A stretch of DNA of 6,732 nt from Methylococcus sp. UBA6136 (GTDB taxonomy: Bacteria; Pseudomonadota; Gammaproteobacteria; Methylococcales; Methylococcaceae), in the NCBI GenBank assembly GCA_002423305.1, contig DIVI01000122.1:1-6732 (forward strand), given 5' to 3'. The notes beneath the pieces were generated by a model. It had not been told where the DNA came from. It ran no database searches and was given only the letters and a program-made list of their open reading frames with translations. Position numbers and translations under genes: made by a program. This document shows positions 1 to 6,162 of this stretch, in pieces (position 1 is the stretch's first letter; each line of letters begins with the position of its first letter).

Positions 1-2
1 TG

Positions 3-647
3 CTGGCATCCTGGGTCATCGTCCGCCCCGTGCTCCATCAATTAGTCCGCAGGTTTCCGATCCACGAAGGAAAATTGCCTCAGGATCTCCTAGCCTTGTT
101 GTTGGCGATCGTCTTTGCCTCGGCAACAGTCACCAGTCAGCTGGGAATTTTTGCCATCTTTGGCGGATTCACCGCCGGGGTGCTGCTGCATGATCGTCAT
201 GCCCTGGTGACCGCCTGGCGAAATCGGGTCGAGGACCTGCTGGCTGTTTTCTTTCTTCCGATTTTCTTCACCTATACCGGCTTGCGGACCGATATCGGCA
301 GTCTCGCCACGGCCGATCAGTGGCTTTGGTGCGGCGCTTTGATTGCGCTGGCTACCCTGGGCAAGTTCGGGGGCTGCTATCTGGCCGCACGGGCGAGCGG
401 AATGAACCGAGCCGAATCACGCTGCATCGGTGTGATGATGAATACCCGCGCACTGATGGAACTGATCGTCATCAATCTGGGACGGGACATGGGCGTAATT
501 CCGGCCGAGGTGTTCACCATGCTGGTGCTCATGGCCGTCATCAGCACCCTGCTGACTTCGCCGGGCTTGCGGCGTTGGTTGCCGGAAGCAGGAATAACCG
601 ACACGCCGGGAAGACCTGCATCACTGACTCACCACCGCACGTCTTAA
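3..647 (+). CDS. Cation:proton antiporter of the CPA2 (Kef/CHX-like) family, 3' part
   Basis: The 5' end lies outside the window: the frame is open from base 3, and the GTG at 30 is only an internal valine. About 214 residues are visible. They show alternating hydrophobic segments (LLALLLAIVFASATV, LLAVFFLPIFFTYTGL, WLWCGALIALATLG, VFTMLVLMAVISTLL). The segment MMNTRALMELIVINLG closely resembles the motif in the last third of the membrane domain of CPA2 antiporters, including plant CHX proteins. The family exchanges Na+ or K+ for protons across the inner membrane (family knowledge). The protein stops about 30 residues after the last membrane segment, so there is no C-terminal TrkA-N or universal-stress domain of the kind that gates KefB/KefC. 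It ends at TAA 645-647, 44 bp from the end of the convergent Uma2 gene. The ion cannot be told from this fragment. Confidence 0.88.
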   Translation: MASWVIVRPVLHQLVRRFPIHEGKLPQDLLALLLAIVFASATVTSQLGIFAIFGGFTAGVLLHDRHALVTAWRNRVEDLLAVFFLPIFFTYTGLRTDIGSLATADQWLWCGALIALATLGKFGGCYLAARASGMNRAESRCIGVMMNTRALMELIVINLGRDMGVIPAEVFTMLVLMAVISTLLTSPGLRRWLPEAGITDTPGRPASLTHHRTS

Positions 648-691
648 CCCTGTCAGACGACGGATTGGGTGAATCAGATTGTCGCCTGTCC

Positions 692-1246
692 TCACACGTT
701 TTCGTAAATCGCCTCCGCGATCGTGAGTTCCACGCTCCTGAAGTGAACTGGCACGCCAGGATCGTATTCAAACAATACCCAGTGATTGTCGGCATCGCAC
801 CAGAAAGTCTCGACCCGCCGCTTGATCGGATGAATCAGAACGTACTCCTGCAACGTTTCAAAGCGGCGATATTTCTGGAACTTATCCCCACGGTCGTAGG
901 CTTCGGTGGAATCCGATAAAACTTCGACAATCAGACTGGGCTCGCTGAGATAGCGCTCGGCCCGATGATCCGCTGGCGAACACGAAACGAAGACATCGGG
1001 GTAAAAGAAAGCATCCGCCGCTTCCAGACGGAGCTTCATGTCCGCCATATAGGCACGACAGGGTTTGCCGCGGAGATGCTGCAATAGCGCGGCGAAAACA
1101 TTTCCGGCGACCGTTGCATGCTGCCTCGTCGAGCCCACCATGGAAAAAATTTCACCCGCGATGAACTCATGCTTGCCCGGCTGCCCCTGTTCCCATTCAA
1201 GAAACTCATCGGCCGCCATTTTTTTAACGGTTGCTGGGTTAGCCAT
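692..1246 (-). CDS. Uma2 family endonuclease (DUF820, PD-(D/E)XK fold)
   Basis: This is 184 aa from the ATG at 1246; a TTG at 1258 would add four residues. I prefer the ATG because the family starts in this way (MANPATVKKMAADEFLEWE) and because the upstream GAGATCTCC offers a modest ribosome binding site. Family landmarks, in order: E27 in HEFIAGEI, D84 in FYPDVFVS, E108 in LIVEVLS, then DKFQKYRRF with K122 and a terminal beta-rich region. These match the predicted catalytic D/E/K set of the PD-(D/E)XK nuclease-like Uma2 proteins. Such genes are often present in many copies in cyanobacteria, Chloroflexi and purple sulfur bacteria, usually as lone genes of unknown biological role. It lies 51 bp downstream of the AMP ligase on the same strand, so it may share that transcript, but a functional link is not implied. 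Length is typical. Confidence 0.9.
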   Translation of the reverse strand: MANPATVKKMAADEFLEWEQGQPGKHEFIAGEIFSMVGSTRQHATVAGNVFAALLQHLRGKPCRAYMADMKLRLEAADAFFYPDVFVSCSPADHRAERYLSEPSLIVEVLSDSTEAYDRGDKFQKYRRFETLQEYVLIHPIKRRVETFWCDADNHWVLFEYDPGVPVHFRSVELTIAEAIYENV

Positions 1247-1297
1247 AGGAGATCTCAAAAGATTGCGTGGGTTTGAATTTAATCACAGCCAGGGGAA

Positions 1298-2596
1298 TCA
1301 GGCTTTTCTCATCACTTCCATCAACGCCTGACGCGACAGCTTGCCTGTCTCACTCCGCGGTAATCGATCCAATTTGTGAACCGCCCTGGGGACAAAGGCG
1401 GCATCAAGTTCCGTCCTGAGCGCTTCCAGGATTGTATGGCTACTCAAGGTCGGCGCGACCACAAAAACCACAAAACGAGTAGAGCCCATCTCGGTATCGT
1501 CCGGCAGAAAAAAGGCTCCGTCGTCAACGCCGGGGATAGCCAGCAGTGCATGACTCAATGCCGAGAGCGAAGTCCGCTTGCCGGCGATATTGATCAGGTC
1601 AGACGAGCGGCCCTCCAAAGTGAAATGCCGTTCATCAATGATGCTCAAGGCATCATTCAGCAACACCGGCACTGGCAGGTAAGGCGCCACCACGGCATGA
1701 GCTTGACCCGGCTCCCGTTTAAGCCTGAGCGATTCGAATAAGGACCAGCTCTCCGTTTGGACGGGTCGACGTCCGGCGAGCGACCCGGCCTCGGTGCAGC
1801 CATAAATTTCCAGCAACGGGGCTTCAAATCGCTGCTCGCAGACCCCGGCCACTGCGGCATCGAGTGGCGAGGTCGCAGACACGAGAAAGTCCACCGGCGG
1901 CAGGCTCAATTCACTGCGAATCAGTGCGCGCAAGTGGACAGGCGTCGTGACCAGGATGCGGGGCCGACCGGTCGTGGCCAGCGCCTCGGCAATATCGGCC
2001 GGATAGAAGGGCTTGGCCGATTGCAGCACCGCCCCACGGCACAGGGGCAACAGGATACTGAGCTCGAGGCCATACATGTGTTGCGCGGGAACCGTGGCGA
2101 GGATAGCCACTCCCGCCATGCCCCCCAGAAAGGTGTCGATCAGCCGGGCGCTTGCGCAGAGCGCGCCCCAGGTTTTGATATGCGCTTGCGGGACACCCGT
2201 ACTGCCCGAGGTGAACCCGATCACTGCCGTTTGCTTAGGTTTTAAATCGAGGCCATTTTGATGGTTAGGCGCAATATGGGTGGGTCTTGCCACGCGCCAG
2301 CTTGACGCCTCCGGCTCAGCGAGCCGATCGGTCAATATCAGGGCGCCCGGATAGTCCCGTTCCAGCTGTAGCAAATGACGCCGACTCCGATCCGGCGGCA
2401 ACAAGGTCACGAAGCCCCGAATCAGGCTCGCAGCAAAGCCCAGGCTGAAGTGGTAGCGATCTTCACACAGGTTGATGACGTAGTGGCCATCCGGCAACTC
2501 GCTGGCTACAACCTTGGCTTCGGCGAGAAATTGACCCCAGCTGACGGATTCACCCTGGACTTGGGCGAACAGGGAATCAGGCGATCTCGAATGCAA
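1298..2596 (-). CDS. AMP-forming acyl/aryl ligase (ANL adenylation enzyme)
   Basis: This 432-aa protein (from TTG 2596) carries all the main adenylation-enzyme motifs: the phosphate loop FTSGSTGVPQAHIK (about 128-141), VPAQHMYGLE (169-178), YGCTEAGSLAGR (265-276), EGRSSDLINIAGKR (328-341), and the C-terminal PRSETGKLSR with the expected catalytic lysine K419. It should activate a carboxylic acid as an acyl-adenylate and pass it to CoA or a carrier protein. It is compact, with a short N-terminal domain, like the stand-alone ligases of aryl polyene and dialkylresorcinol clusters, but no ketosynthase, carrier protein or dehydratase is visible here. The substrate is unknown. The start is uncertain: the TTG has no clear ribosome binding site, and the frame stays open upstream to 2632, where a CTG overlaps the TGA of the preceding gene. 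The intervening residues (LIPASDFPFSTV) look protein-like. Confidence 0.88.
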   Translation of the reverse strand: MHSRSPDSLFAQVQGESVSWGQFLAEAKVVASELPDGHYVINLCEDRYHFSLGFAASLIRGFVTLLPPDRSRRHLLQLERDYPGALILTDRLAEPEASSWRVARPTHIAPNHQNGLDLKPKQTAVIGFTSGSTGVPQAHIKTWGALCASARLIDTFLGGMAGVAILATVPAQHMYGLELSILLPLCRGAVLQSAKPFYPADIAEALATTGRPRILVTTPVHLRALIRSELSLPPVDFLVSATSPLDAAVAGVCEQRFEAPLLEIYGCTEAGSLAGRRPVQTESWSLFESLRLKREPGQAHAVVAPYLPVPVLLNDALSIIDERHFTLEGRSSDLINIAGKRTSLSALSHALLAIPGVDDGAFFLPDDTEMGSTRFVVFVVAPTLSSHTILEALRTELDAAFVPRAVHKLDRLPRSETGKLSRQALMEVMRKA

Positions 2597-2628
2597 AACG
2601 GTAGAGAATGGAAAGTCGCTTGCGGGAA

Positions 2629-3417
2629 TCAGCGGGGCTGTAAGCCCGAGGAAGCGGCTTCATCAGCCGCAATCCCATCCATCCAGGGCGTGGCAATGCC
2701 GGCCTCCCGTGCGTGTTTCAGAGCCCGCCGCAGCCGGACCGGCGCCGAGCGTCCCATGCAGATATGCTGCGAATCGCCGTCGAAGCCCTCCAGCATGCCG
2801 ACCAGCAAACGCTCGCTGGGCAAGGGCTGCCCGGCCAACCATGTCTGGATGGCCAGCACTTCCCCCGCCACACCTTCGGCCAGTTCGCGGTGATGCTGCC
2901 ATAGTTTGCTGACGGTGCCGCCTGTACGCATGCCCGCGATGTTGATGGTCAGGATATAGAGGTTCTTGCGCACCATCTGATACAGCAACTCGGTATCCGG
3001 GATTTCCCAGCACGGCACATCGATGATCTGCAGCGAGCGAATGACCAGACCAGCCTGAGGCCCTGCTACCGGGGTCGGTAAAACGGAGACAAAGGGCCGG
3101 CCCTTTTTCTTGTCGAACCAGACGACGATCACGGTCGGATCGATCAGCCCGTGTCGCTGCCAATCACGCGGCATCAACTCGTTCTGCAGCAGCGCCACCC
3201 GGGATCGCCAGGCAATGGGCAATTCGGTCAGCACCGGATCGAGACCATCTTCGCCCACGGCTACCAGCACCAACTCGGGATCGGTGACTTCCTGAGCGAT
3301 TCTATCCAGCGACTGCCCGCGCAGAACCGGATAGACGGGAAAACCCAATTTGAGGAACCCGCGGGCAAACAACTCGCCCATTTCCCCCATACCGATGATG
3401 ATGACTGGTTTGTTCAT
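2629..3417 (-). CDS. Ketopantoate reductase-like NAD(P)-binding protein, function unknown
   Basis: This is 262 aa. The N-terminus is a Rossmann nucleotide-binding fold: VIIIGMGEMG with GxGxxG at residues 9-14. LLQNE (76-80) sits where ketopantoate reductases have LQNG. KNLYILTINIAGM (from K151) resembles the helix where PanE carries its catalytic lysine and two asparagines; by eye K151 and the second Asn (N159) are kept, while the first Asn position is Ile155. The likely role is an NAD(P)H-dependent reductase or dehydrogenase of the ketopantoate reductase superfamily acting on a substrate other than ketopantoate (inference). It lies just upstream of the AMP ligase on the same strand, and its TGA (2631-2629) may overlap the ligase start, which suggests an operon. 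The ATG at 3417 has no good Shine-Dalgarno sequence before it. A weak TAAAAT box lies only 6 bases upstream of it, so the transcript start is unclear. Confidence 0.75.
   Translation of the reverse strand: MNKPVIIIGMGEMGELFARGFLKLGFPVYPVLRGQSLDRIAQEVTDPELVLVAVGEDGLDPVLTELPIAWRSRVALLQNELMPRDWQRHGLIDPTVIVVWFDKKKGRPFVSVLPTPVAGPQAGLVIRSLQIIDVPCWEIPDTELLYQMVRKNLYILTINIAGMRTGGTVSKLWQHHRELAEGVAGEVLAIQTWLAGQPLPSERLLVGMLEGFDGDSQHICMGRSAPVRLRRALKHAREAGIATPWMDGIAADEAASSGLQPR
2635..2647 (-). other. Small hairpin at the reductase/ligase junction
   Basis: Read on the minus strand, GGGCT-TAC-AGCCC forms a 5-bp, 3-nt-loop hairpin. It ends three bases upstream of the CTG that overlaps the reductase stop codon. 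It lies inside the last codons of the reductase gene. A role in coupling or start selection is only a possibility. Confidence 0.3.
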
Positions 3418-3786
3418 CGGAGCATTTTAAACGAGTTGGACTGACGTCCCCAAAGCAAGTCCCAATAAAAATCGGGGCAAAATCTCCCGATTTGAAACTT
3501 GTATCTTCGTAATGTCTTAGCCCGAAGCGCCGGGGGAATCGAGGCGACCATCGCGTTTCACCCGGCTGGCCGACATGGCCATCGCCATGATGGAAATGGT
3601 GGGAAAAACCAGCGTCGCCGTTTTGGAAAAGAACCCGGCGGGGGTTTCCAAAGCTTCATAACCGACGAGCCCAGGAAAAATCCTTTCGATCAGTTCATCA
3701 TGATGACTGCTCATCTTCATGGCAAATAGCGAGGCTTTCGCCGAAAGGCAGGAGTATGGCTGAGGTTTTTTGGGACATTTATTGAC
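3418..3786. other. Stretch without a convincing gene, between the reductase gene and IS1380
   Basis: About 370 bp. Several short frames are open on both strands but none has a recognisable domain or a good ribosome binding site. On the minus strand a 67-codon frame is listed separately. On the + strand a frame beginning ATG 3574 reads LADMAIAMMEMVGKTSVAV-like residues and stops at about 3660. The stretch next to the reductase start should hold that gene's promoter, but I see no well-spaced -35/-10 pair. It may be a decayed gene. Confidence 0.5.
3517..3720 (-). CDS. Possible small hypothetical protein (67 aa)
   Basis: An open frame from ATG 3720 to TAA 3517 encodes MKMSSHHDELIERIFPGLVG and so on, ending in RLDSPGASG. 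A hydrophobic middle (ATLVFPTISIMAMAM) could be one membrane helix, and third codon positions are GC-rich. I do not recognise it. The frame runs on to a start inside the left end of IS1380, but rejoining the sequence across the target duplication places a stop upstream of 3720. The longer version is therefore an artefact of the insertion. There is no Shine-Dalgarno sequence before the ATG, and the other strand is also partly open, so this may be noncoding. Confidence 0.22.
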   Translation of the reverse strand: MKMSSHHDELIERIFPGLVGYEALETPAGFFSKTATLVFPTISIMAMAMSASRVKRDGRLDSPGASG

Positions 3787-3791
3787 TCTTA
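3787..3791. repeat. Target site duplication of the IS1380 element, left copy
   Basis: TCTTA directly abuts the outer CC of the left inverted repeat and is repeated exactly after the right inverted repeat (5476-5480). A 4-5 bp duplication is what the IS1380 family produces. Its perfection indicates a simple, fairly recent insertion with no later rearrangement across the ends. Confidence 0.88.
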
Positions 3792-3809
3792 CCTGAATCC
3801 GTGTTCCCG
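3792..3809 (+). repeat. Left terminal inverted repeat of IS1380 element
   Basis: CCTGAATCCGTGTTCCCG. It is the reverse complement of the right end except at position 14 (T here, A at the right). Similarity stops after 18 bp, which sets the repeat length. A 5-bp stem (TTATG/CATAA, 3815-3829) lies just inside and may be part of a transposase-binding or promoter region. Confidence 0.9.
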
Positions 3810-3881
3810 ACCCCTTATGTTCACCATAACGCACTGATTCAATGAGATAATGTCGACCTAAACGTCTTCACCTATCCAACT

Positions 3882-5240
3882 ATGGCCCGTTTCGAAGTCA
3901 AGCAATCCGGCAAACTGCAATTGACCTCGTATTCGGGGCTGGCGCTGGTGGGGCAGTGCTGTCAGTTTGCTCAGGTTGATACCGTGATTGACCCGAGGAT
4001 CCCCGCCTCACAGGGCATGCGAACCTCGGATCTGGTCAAGAGTTTGGTCGGTTTGCTGAGTCTGGGCAAAAGCGATTTCGAGGCGATCGAGCCGTTCCGG
4101 CAGGACCGTTTTTTCAAGCAAGCACTGGGGCTGTCGAAGATCCCCGGCAGTGTGTGGATGCGTCAGCGACTGGACAACAAGGCCGGCTTGATACGGGACA
4201 CGTCGAGCGAACTGGGGGTGCGCTTGCTGGAGCGGACTCAGGCACCGATCACGCCCTATAGGGGTTATGTCTGTTGCGACATCGATACGTTTGCCATGGA
4301 CAATAGTGGGACGCGCAAGGAGGACGTCAGTCGGACCTACCGGGGGTTTGACGGGTACACACCGATCGCCGCTTATCTGGGGAACGAGGGCTGGAATATC
4401 GGTCTGGAGTTGCGCCCCGGTGCTCAGCACTCGGCTCGTGAGACAGAGTACTTTTACGAACGCGTGATTCCCCGCATCGAACGTCTGGTGACAGCCGACC
4501 AGCCAGTCCTGCTCCGCGAGGACAGCGGCTTCGACAGCGCCCGCCTGCTCTGGGCCAAGGCGGTAGAACGTGATCGATTTAAAGCGCTTGGTCGCTCCTT
4601 CGACTTCATCTGCAAATGGAACCCCCGCAAGCAGGACAAGGGCGCCTGGGTAGCCCAAGCTGAAGCGGTCGGGGCCTTTGTTGAACCTCGACTTGGAAAA
4701 CGCACGGCGTTACTGTCACTGACGGTCGAACGTGCCATGGGCAAGCAAAAACGCCCATTTCGCCTGATTGTCCGGGTGACCGAACGTACCATCGACAAGC
4801 AGGGGCAATATCTGTTGATGCCGGCAATTGAGCTGGAAGGCTGGTGGACCAGCTTGGTCGATGAGGCTACCACCGTGATCGAACTGTACCAACACCACGG
4901 ACTGCACGAGCAGTACCACTCCGAATTCAAGACTGATCTGGACCTCGAGCGGTTACCTTCCGGGAAATTTGATACCAATGATGCCATCCTGCAGTTGGCC
5001 GCCTTTGCCTACAACTGCCTGCGCCTGGTGGGACAACTTGGCCTGACCGGCGACATCGCGCCGATCCGACATCCGGCCAAACGCCGCCGCATTCATACCG
5101 TCCTGCAGGAAATCATGTACCGAGCCGCCAAATTCATTGCGCACGCTCGACGACTGGTGCTGGACTTTGGGCGAGGGGTCGCCGCTCACGCTGAGGTATT
5201 CCTGCACGTCCAGGACCGTTTGTGGGCCGCGTCCGGATGA
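3882..5240 (+). CDS. IS1380 family transposase (DDE type)
   Basis: This is 452 aa, the full family length. It cuts and rejoins DNA at the element ends. The catalytic fold is visible: CCDIDTFAMDNSG (first Asp, D133 or D135), LREDSGFDSA (second Asp, D214), and the C-terminal YQHHGLHEQYHSEFKTDL region, where E343 is the likely third acidic residue by comparison with the Y-R-E signature of IS4-related transposases (R replaced by H339 here). The conserved ERLPSGKFDTNDAILQLAAF follows at about 356-375, as in IS1380 relatives. The N-terminal 60 residues are the usual small helical domain. The start at ATG 3882 is the first in-frame start inside the element; no Shine-Dalgarno sequence precedes it, so expression is probably low. 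A possible -10 (GATAAT, 3846-3851) lies upstream without a well-spaced -35. No frameshift or internal stop. Confidence 0.95.
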   Translation: MARFEVKQSGKLQLTSYSGLALVGQCCQFAQVDTVIDPRIPASQGMRTSDLVKSLVGLLSLGKSDFEAIEPFRQDRFFKQALGLSKIPGSVWMRQRLDNKAGLIRDTSSELGVRLLERTQAPITPYRGYVCCDIDTFAMDNSGTRKEDVSRTYRGFDGYTPIAAYLGNEGWNIGLELRPGAQHSARETEYFYERVIPRIERLVTADQPVLLREDSGFDSARLLWAKAVERDRFKALGRSFDFICKWNPRKQDKGAWVAQAEAVGAFVEPRLGKRTALLSLTVERAMGKQKRPFRLIVRVTERTIDKQGQYLLMPAIELEGWWTSLVDEATTVIELYQHHGLHEQYHSEFKTDLDLERLPSGKFDTNDAILQLAAFAYNCLRLVGQLGLTGDIAPIRHPAKRRRIHTVLQEIMYRAAKFIAHARRLVLDFGRGVAAHAEVFLHVQDRLWAASG

Positions 5241-5457
5241 ATTCGCTGGAAACTACATACGGGATAAGTGCGTTCCTGAAATTTGGAAGGATGGAACACG
5301 CCTGAGATGAGGCTCACCACCCAGAGAAAGCAAAAAACCGCAAAGAGAGAACGGAATCTTCACTGAAGATCATGACATAGTGATCCGAAAGGCTATGAAG
5401 CAGCGTTGAACAGTGCAGAGAATTGGCAGACATGACGGCGAGAGCTGTCTGAGCTTC
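5241..5457. other. Noncoding 3' segment inside the IS1380 element
   Basis: About 217 bp lie between the transposase stop codon and the right inverted repeat. It is purine-rich, with no frame of useful length and no terminator with a U-tract. A comparable untranslated tail is usual in this family. An AGCT...AGCT near-palindrome lies at about 5443-5456 next to the repeat. Confidence 0.55.
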
Positions 5458-5475
5458 CGGGTACACGGATTCAGG
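5458..5475 (-). repeat. Right terminal inverted repeat of IS1380 element
   Basis: On the minus strand it reads CCTGAATCCGTGTACCCG, matching the left end at 17 of 18 positions. The outer end touches the TCTTA duplication. Confidence 0.9.
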
Positions 5476-5480
5476 TCTTA
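5476..5480. repeat. Target site duplication of the IS1380 element, right copy
   Basis: TCTTA, identical to 3787-3791. Before insertion the locus read ...TTATTGACTCTTAGTTAAAACC... across this point. Confidence 0.88.
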
Positions 5481-5536
5481 GTTAAAACCATCCTAGCGGC
5501 AACAGGAACTTATGAATTCATGAATTACGCACGACT

Positions 5537-5554
5537 ATTTCGTTTAGACGAAAT
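5537..5554. repeat. Perfect hairpin, 7-bp stem with TTAG loop
   Basis: ATTTCGT-TTAG-ACGAAAT. It has no U-tract after it, so it is not a standard terminator. Allowing G-U pairs, RNA pairing could extend outward to about 5532-5559. It may be an operator-like site or a decayed mobile-element end. No function is assigned. Confidence 0.5.
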
Positions 5555-5965
5555 GGTTGCGGTTATTCGCAGATTCCGAGGGAGGGGGGGGCGCGTTACA
5601 GGCACCGGCTTGGGTGCCGAGGTTGGGCTCCGCTCGCGCTCAGGGCAGCGCTCCTTCGGGCACGGGGCGTGGGAGGCTCGCCCTGATTCGACTCCCCATC
5701 CGACGCCGCTCATGGCAGGGCTCATCACAGTCGGGCCGAGAGGCGCTGTACCGCCATGACAGTGTTGTCACCAACAAGGATGGCAAAATTGATTGCCTGT
5801 CCTGCAGTTGATCAGTCCACTGCACGCCTCGCTCACGCTGGAGCAGACCGTATCTGATTGAACGGATAAGGTGCGAGATAGAATGCCCGGGACAAGCTGG
5901 CCCCCGAATGACTTGAGCCGCTCTTCAAAGGCGGATTCCGGTGACCCATAACCCCCATTCGTCAT

Positions 5966-5971
5966 AAGGAG
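5966..5971 (+). promoter_or_regulatory. Strong ribosome binding site of the antitoxin gene
   Basis: AAGGAG, eight bases before the ATG at 5980. It is the best Shine-Dalgarno sequence in the window and fixes the start of a very short gene. Strong antitoxin translation with a coupled downstream toxin is usual for type II toxin-antitoxin operons. Confidence 0.85.
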
Positions 5972-5979
5972 CGAAACAA

Positions 5980-6162
5980 ATGTCGAGTCCCTCGTTTGAT
6001 TTGAATGACATCGAGCATGAGCCGTCGGATGAACAGCTCAGGGCTTTGATGGATGCCGTGGCTATTGAAGCCAACCGGCGTGCCGAGGCGGCCAGGGTCG
6101 CCTTGATGAAACGCTTGCGTGAGGACATTCAGTTGGCCAGTCGTAGGCTGAAAGCCGAATGA
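5980..6162 (+). CDS. Putative antitoxin of a zeta-toxin operon (60 aa)
   Basis: This is a short, charged, mostly helical protein: MSSPSFDLNDIEHEPSDEQL, then ANRRAEAARVALMKRLREDI, ending in RRLKAE. It has no helix-turn-helix or other DNA-binding motif that I can see. Its role is inferred from position: it overlaps the start of a zeta-type kinase by ATGA (its TGA is 6160-6162 and the next ATG 6159-6161), the usual antitoxin-first arrangement. Antitoxins of zeta toxins act by helices that cover the nucleotide pocket of the kinase (family knowledge), which fits the long helix predicted for residues 18-57. The gene is complete with a good ribosome binding site, although its partner is destroyed. 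It could instead be a small accessory protein of unrelated function. Confidence 0.7.
   Translation: MSSPSFDLNDIEHEPSDEQLRALMDAVAIEANRRAEAARVALMKRLREDIQLASRRLKAE

Larger units (their letters stand above)
3792..5475 (+). mobile_element. Complete IS1380-family insertion sequence (1684 bp)
   Basis: The element is bounded by 18-bp terminal inverted repeats (3792-3809 and 5458-5475), which agree at 17 of 18 positions and begin with CC at their outer ends. The 5-bp direct repeat TCTTA lies on both sides. It carries one transposase gene reading left to right, a 72-bp untranslated left region, and about 235 bp after the stop codon. Length, single gene and duplication size all fit IS1380. ISEcp1 is in the same family and can mobilise neighbouring DNA by misreading its right end; here the right end faces the toxin-antitoxin locus. 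The element looks intact and possibly active. Confidence 0.92.
5481..5979. other. About 500 bp with no convincing gene, upstream of the toxin-antitoxin locus
   Basis: Short frames exist on both strands (for example ATG 5520, MNYARLFRLDEMVAVIRRF...), but they turn into low-information Gly/Arg/Pro/Ser strings and match no family I know. What can be seen: a tandem ATGAATTC/ATGAATTA with palindromes (5512-5526), a perfect 7-bp hairpin (5537-5554), an 8-G run (5584-5591), a GGCACC/GGTGCC stem (5601-5618) and a TGACA/TGTCA stem (5757-5770). A TTGAAC (5858) and TAGAAT (5879) pair has only a 15-bp spacer, so it is a poor promoter candidate. The promoter of the antitoxin should nevertheless lie in the right part of this stretch. 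Confidence 0.5.

Noticed and set aside
654..688. Hairpin between the convergent antiporter and Uma2 genes as a shared terminator
   Set aside because: The 8-bp stem has a mismatch, the loop is 19 bases and no U-tract follows on either strand.
320..919. Open frame on the + strand across the antiporter end and the Uma2 gene
   Set aside because: It is out of frame with both real genes, ignores their boundary and has no family features.
1757..2245. Long + strand frame opposite the AMP ligase
   Set aside because: Arg/Gly/Gln-rich shadow; the minus-strand ligase carries all expected motifs.
2663..3163. Second minus-strand frame inside the reductase gene
   Set aside because: Overlaps a gene with a clear Rossmann motif; its composition is that of a shadow frame.
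3733..3834. Extended N-terminus of the small minus-strand frame reaching into IS1380
   Set aside because: It exists only because of the insertion; the reconstructed empty site has a stop codon in that frame.
4008..4987. Minus-strand frames opposite the transposase
   Set aside because: They mirror a complete DDE transposase and show no domain or ribosome binding site.
5520..5759. 79-aa + strand frame after IS1380
   Set aside because: The first 20 residues look plausible, but the rest is low-information Gly/Arg/Pro sequence and no family is recognised.
5858..5884. TTGAAC and TAGAAT as a promoter for the toxin-antitoxin operon
   Set aside because: The spacer is only 15 bp and both boxes are imperfect; too weak to annotate.
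5871..5979. GTGCGAGATAGAAT as the 5' end of a group II intron
   Set aside because: Only the first five bases resemble the intron start; there is no domain V, no maturase and the antitoxin begins about 110 bp later.
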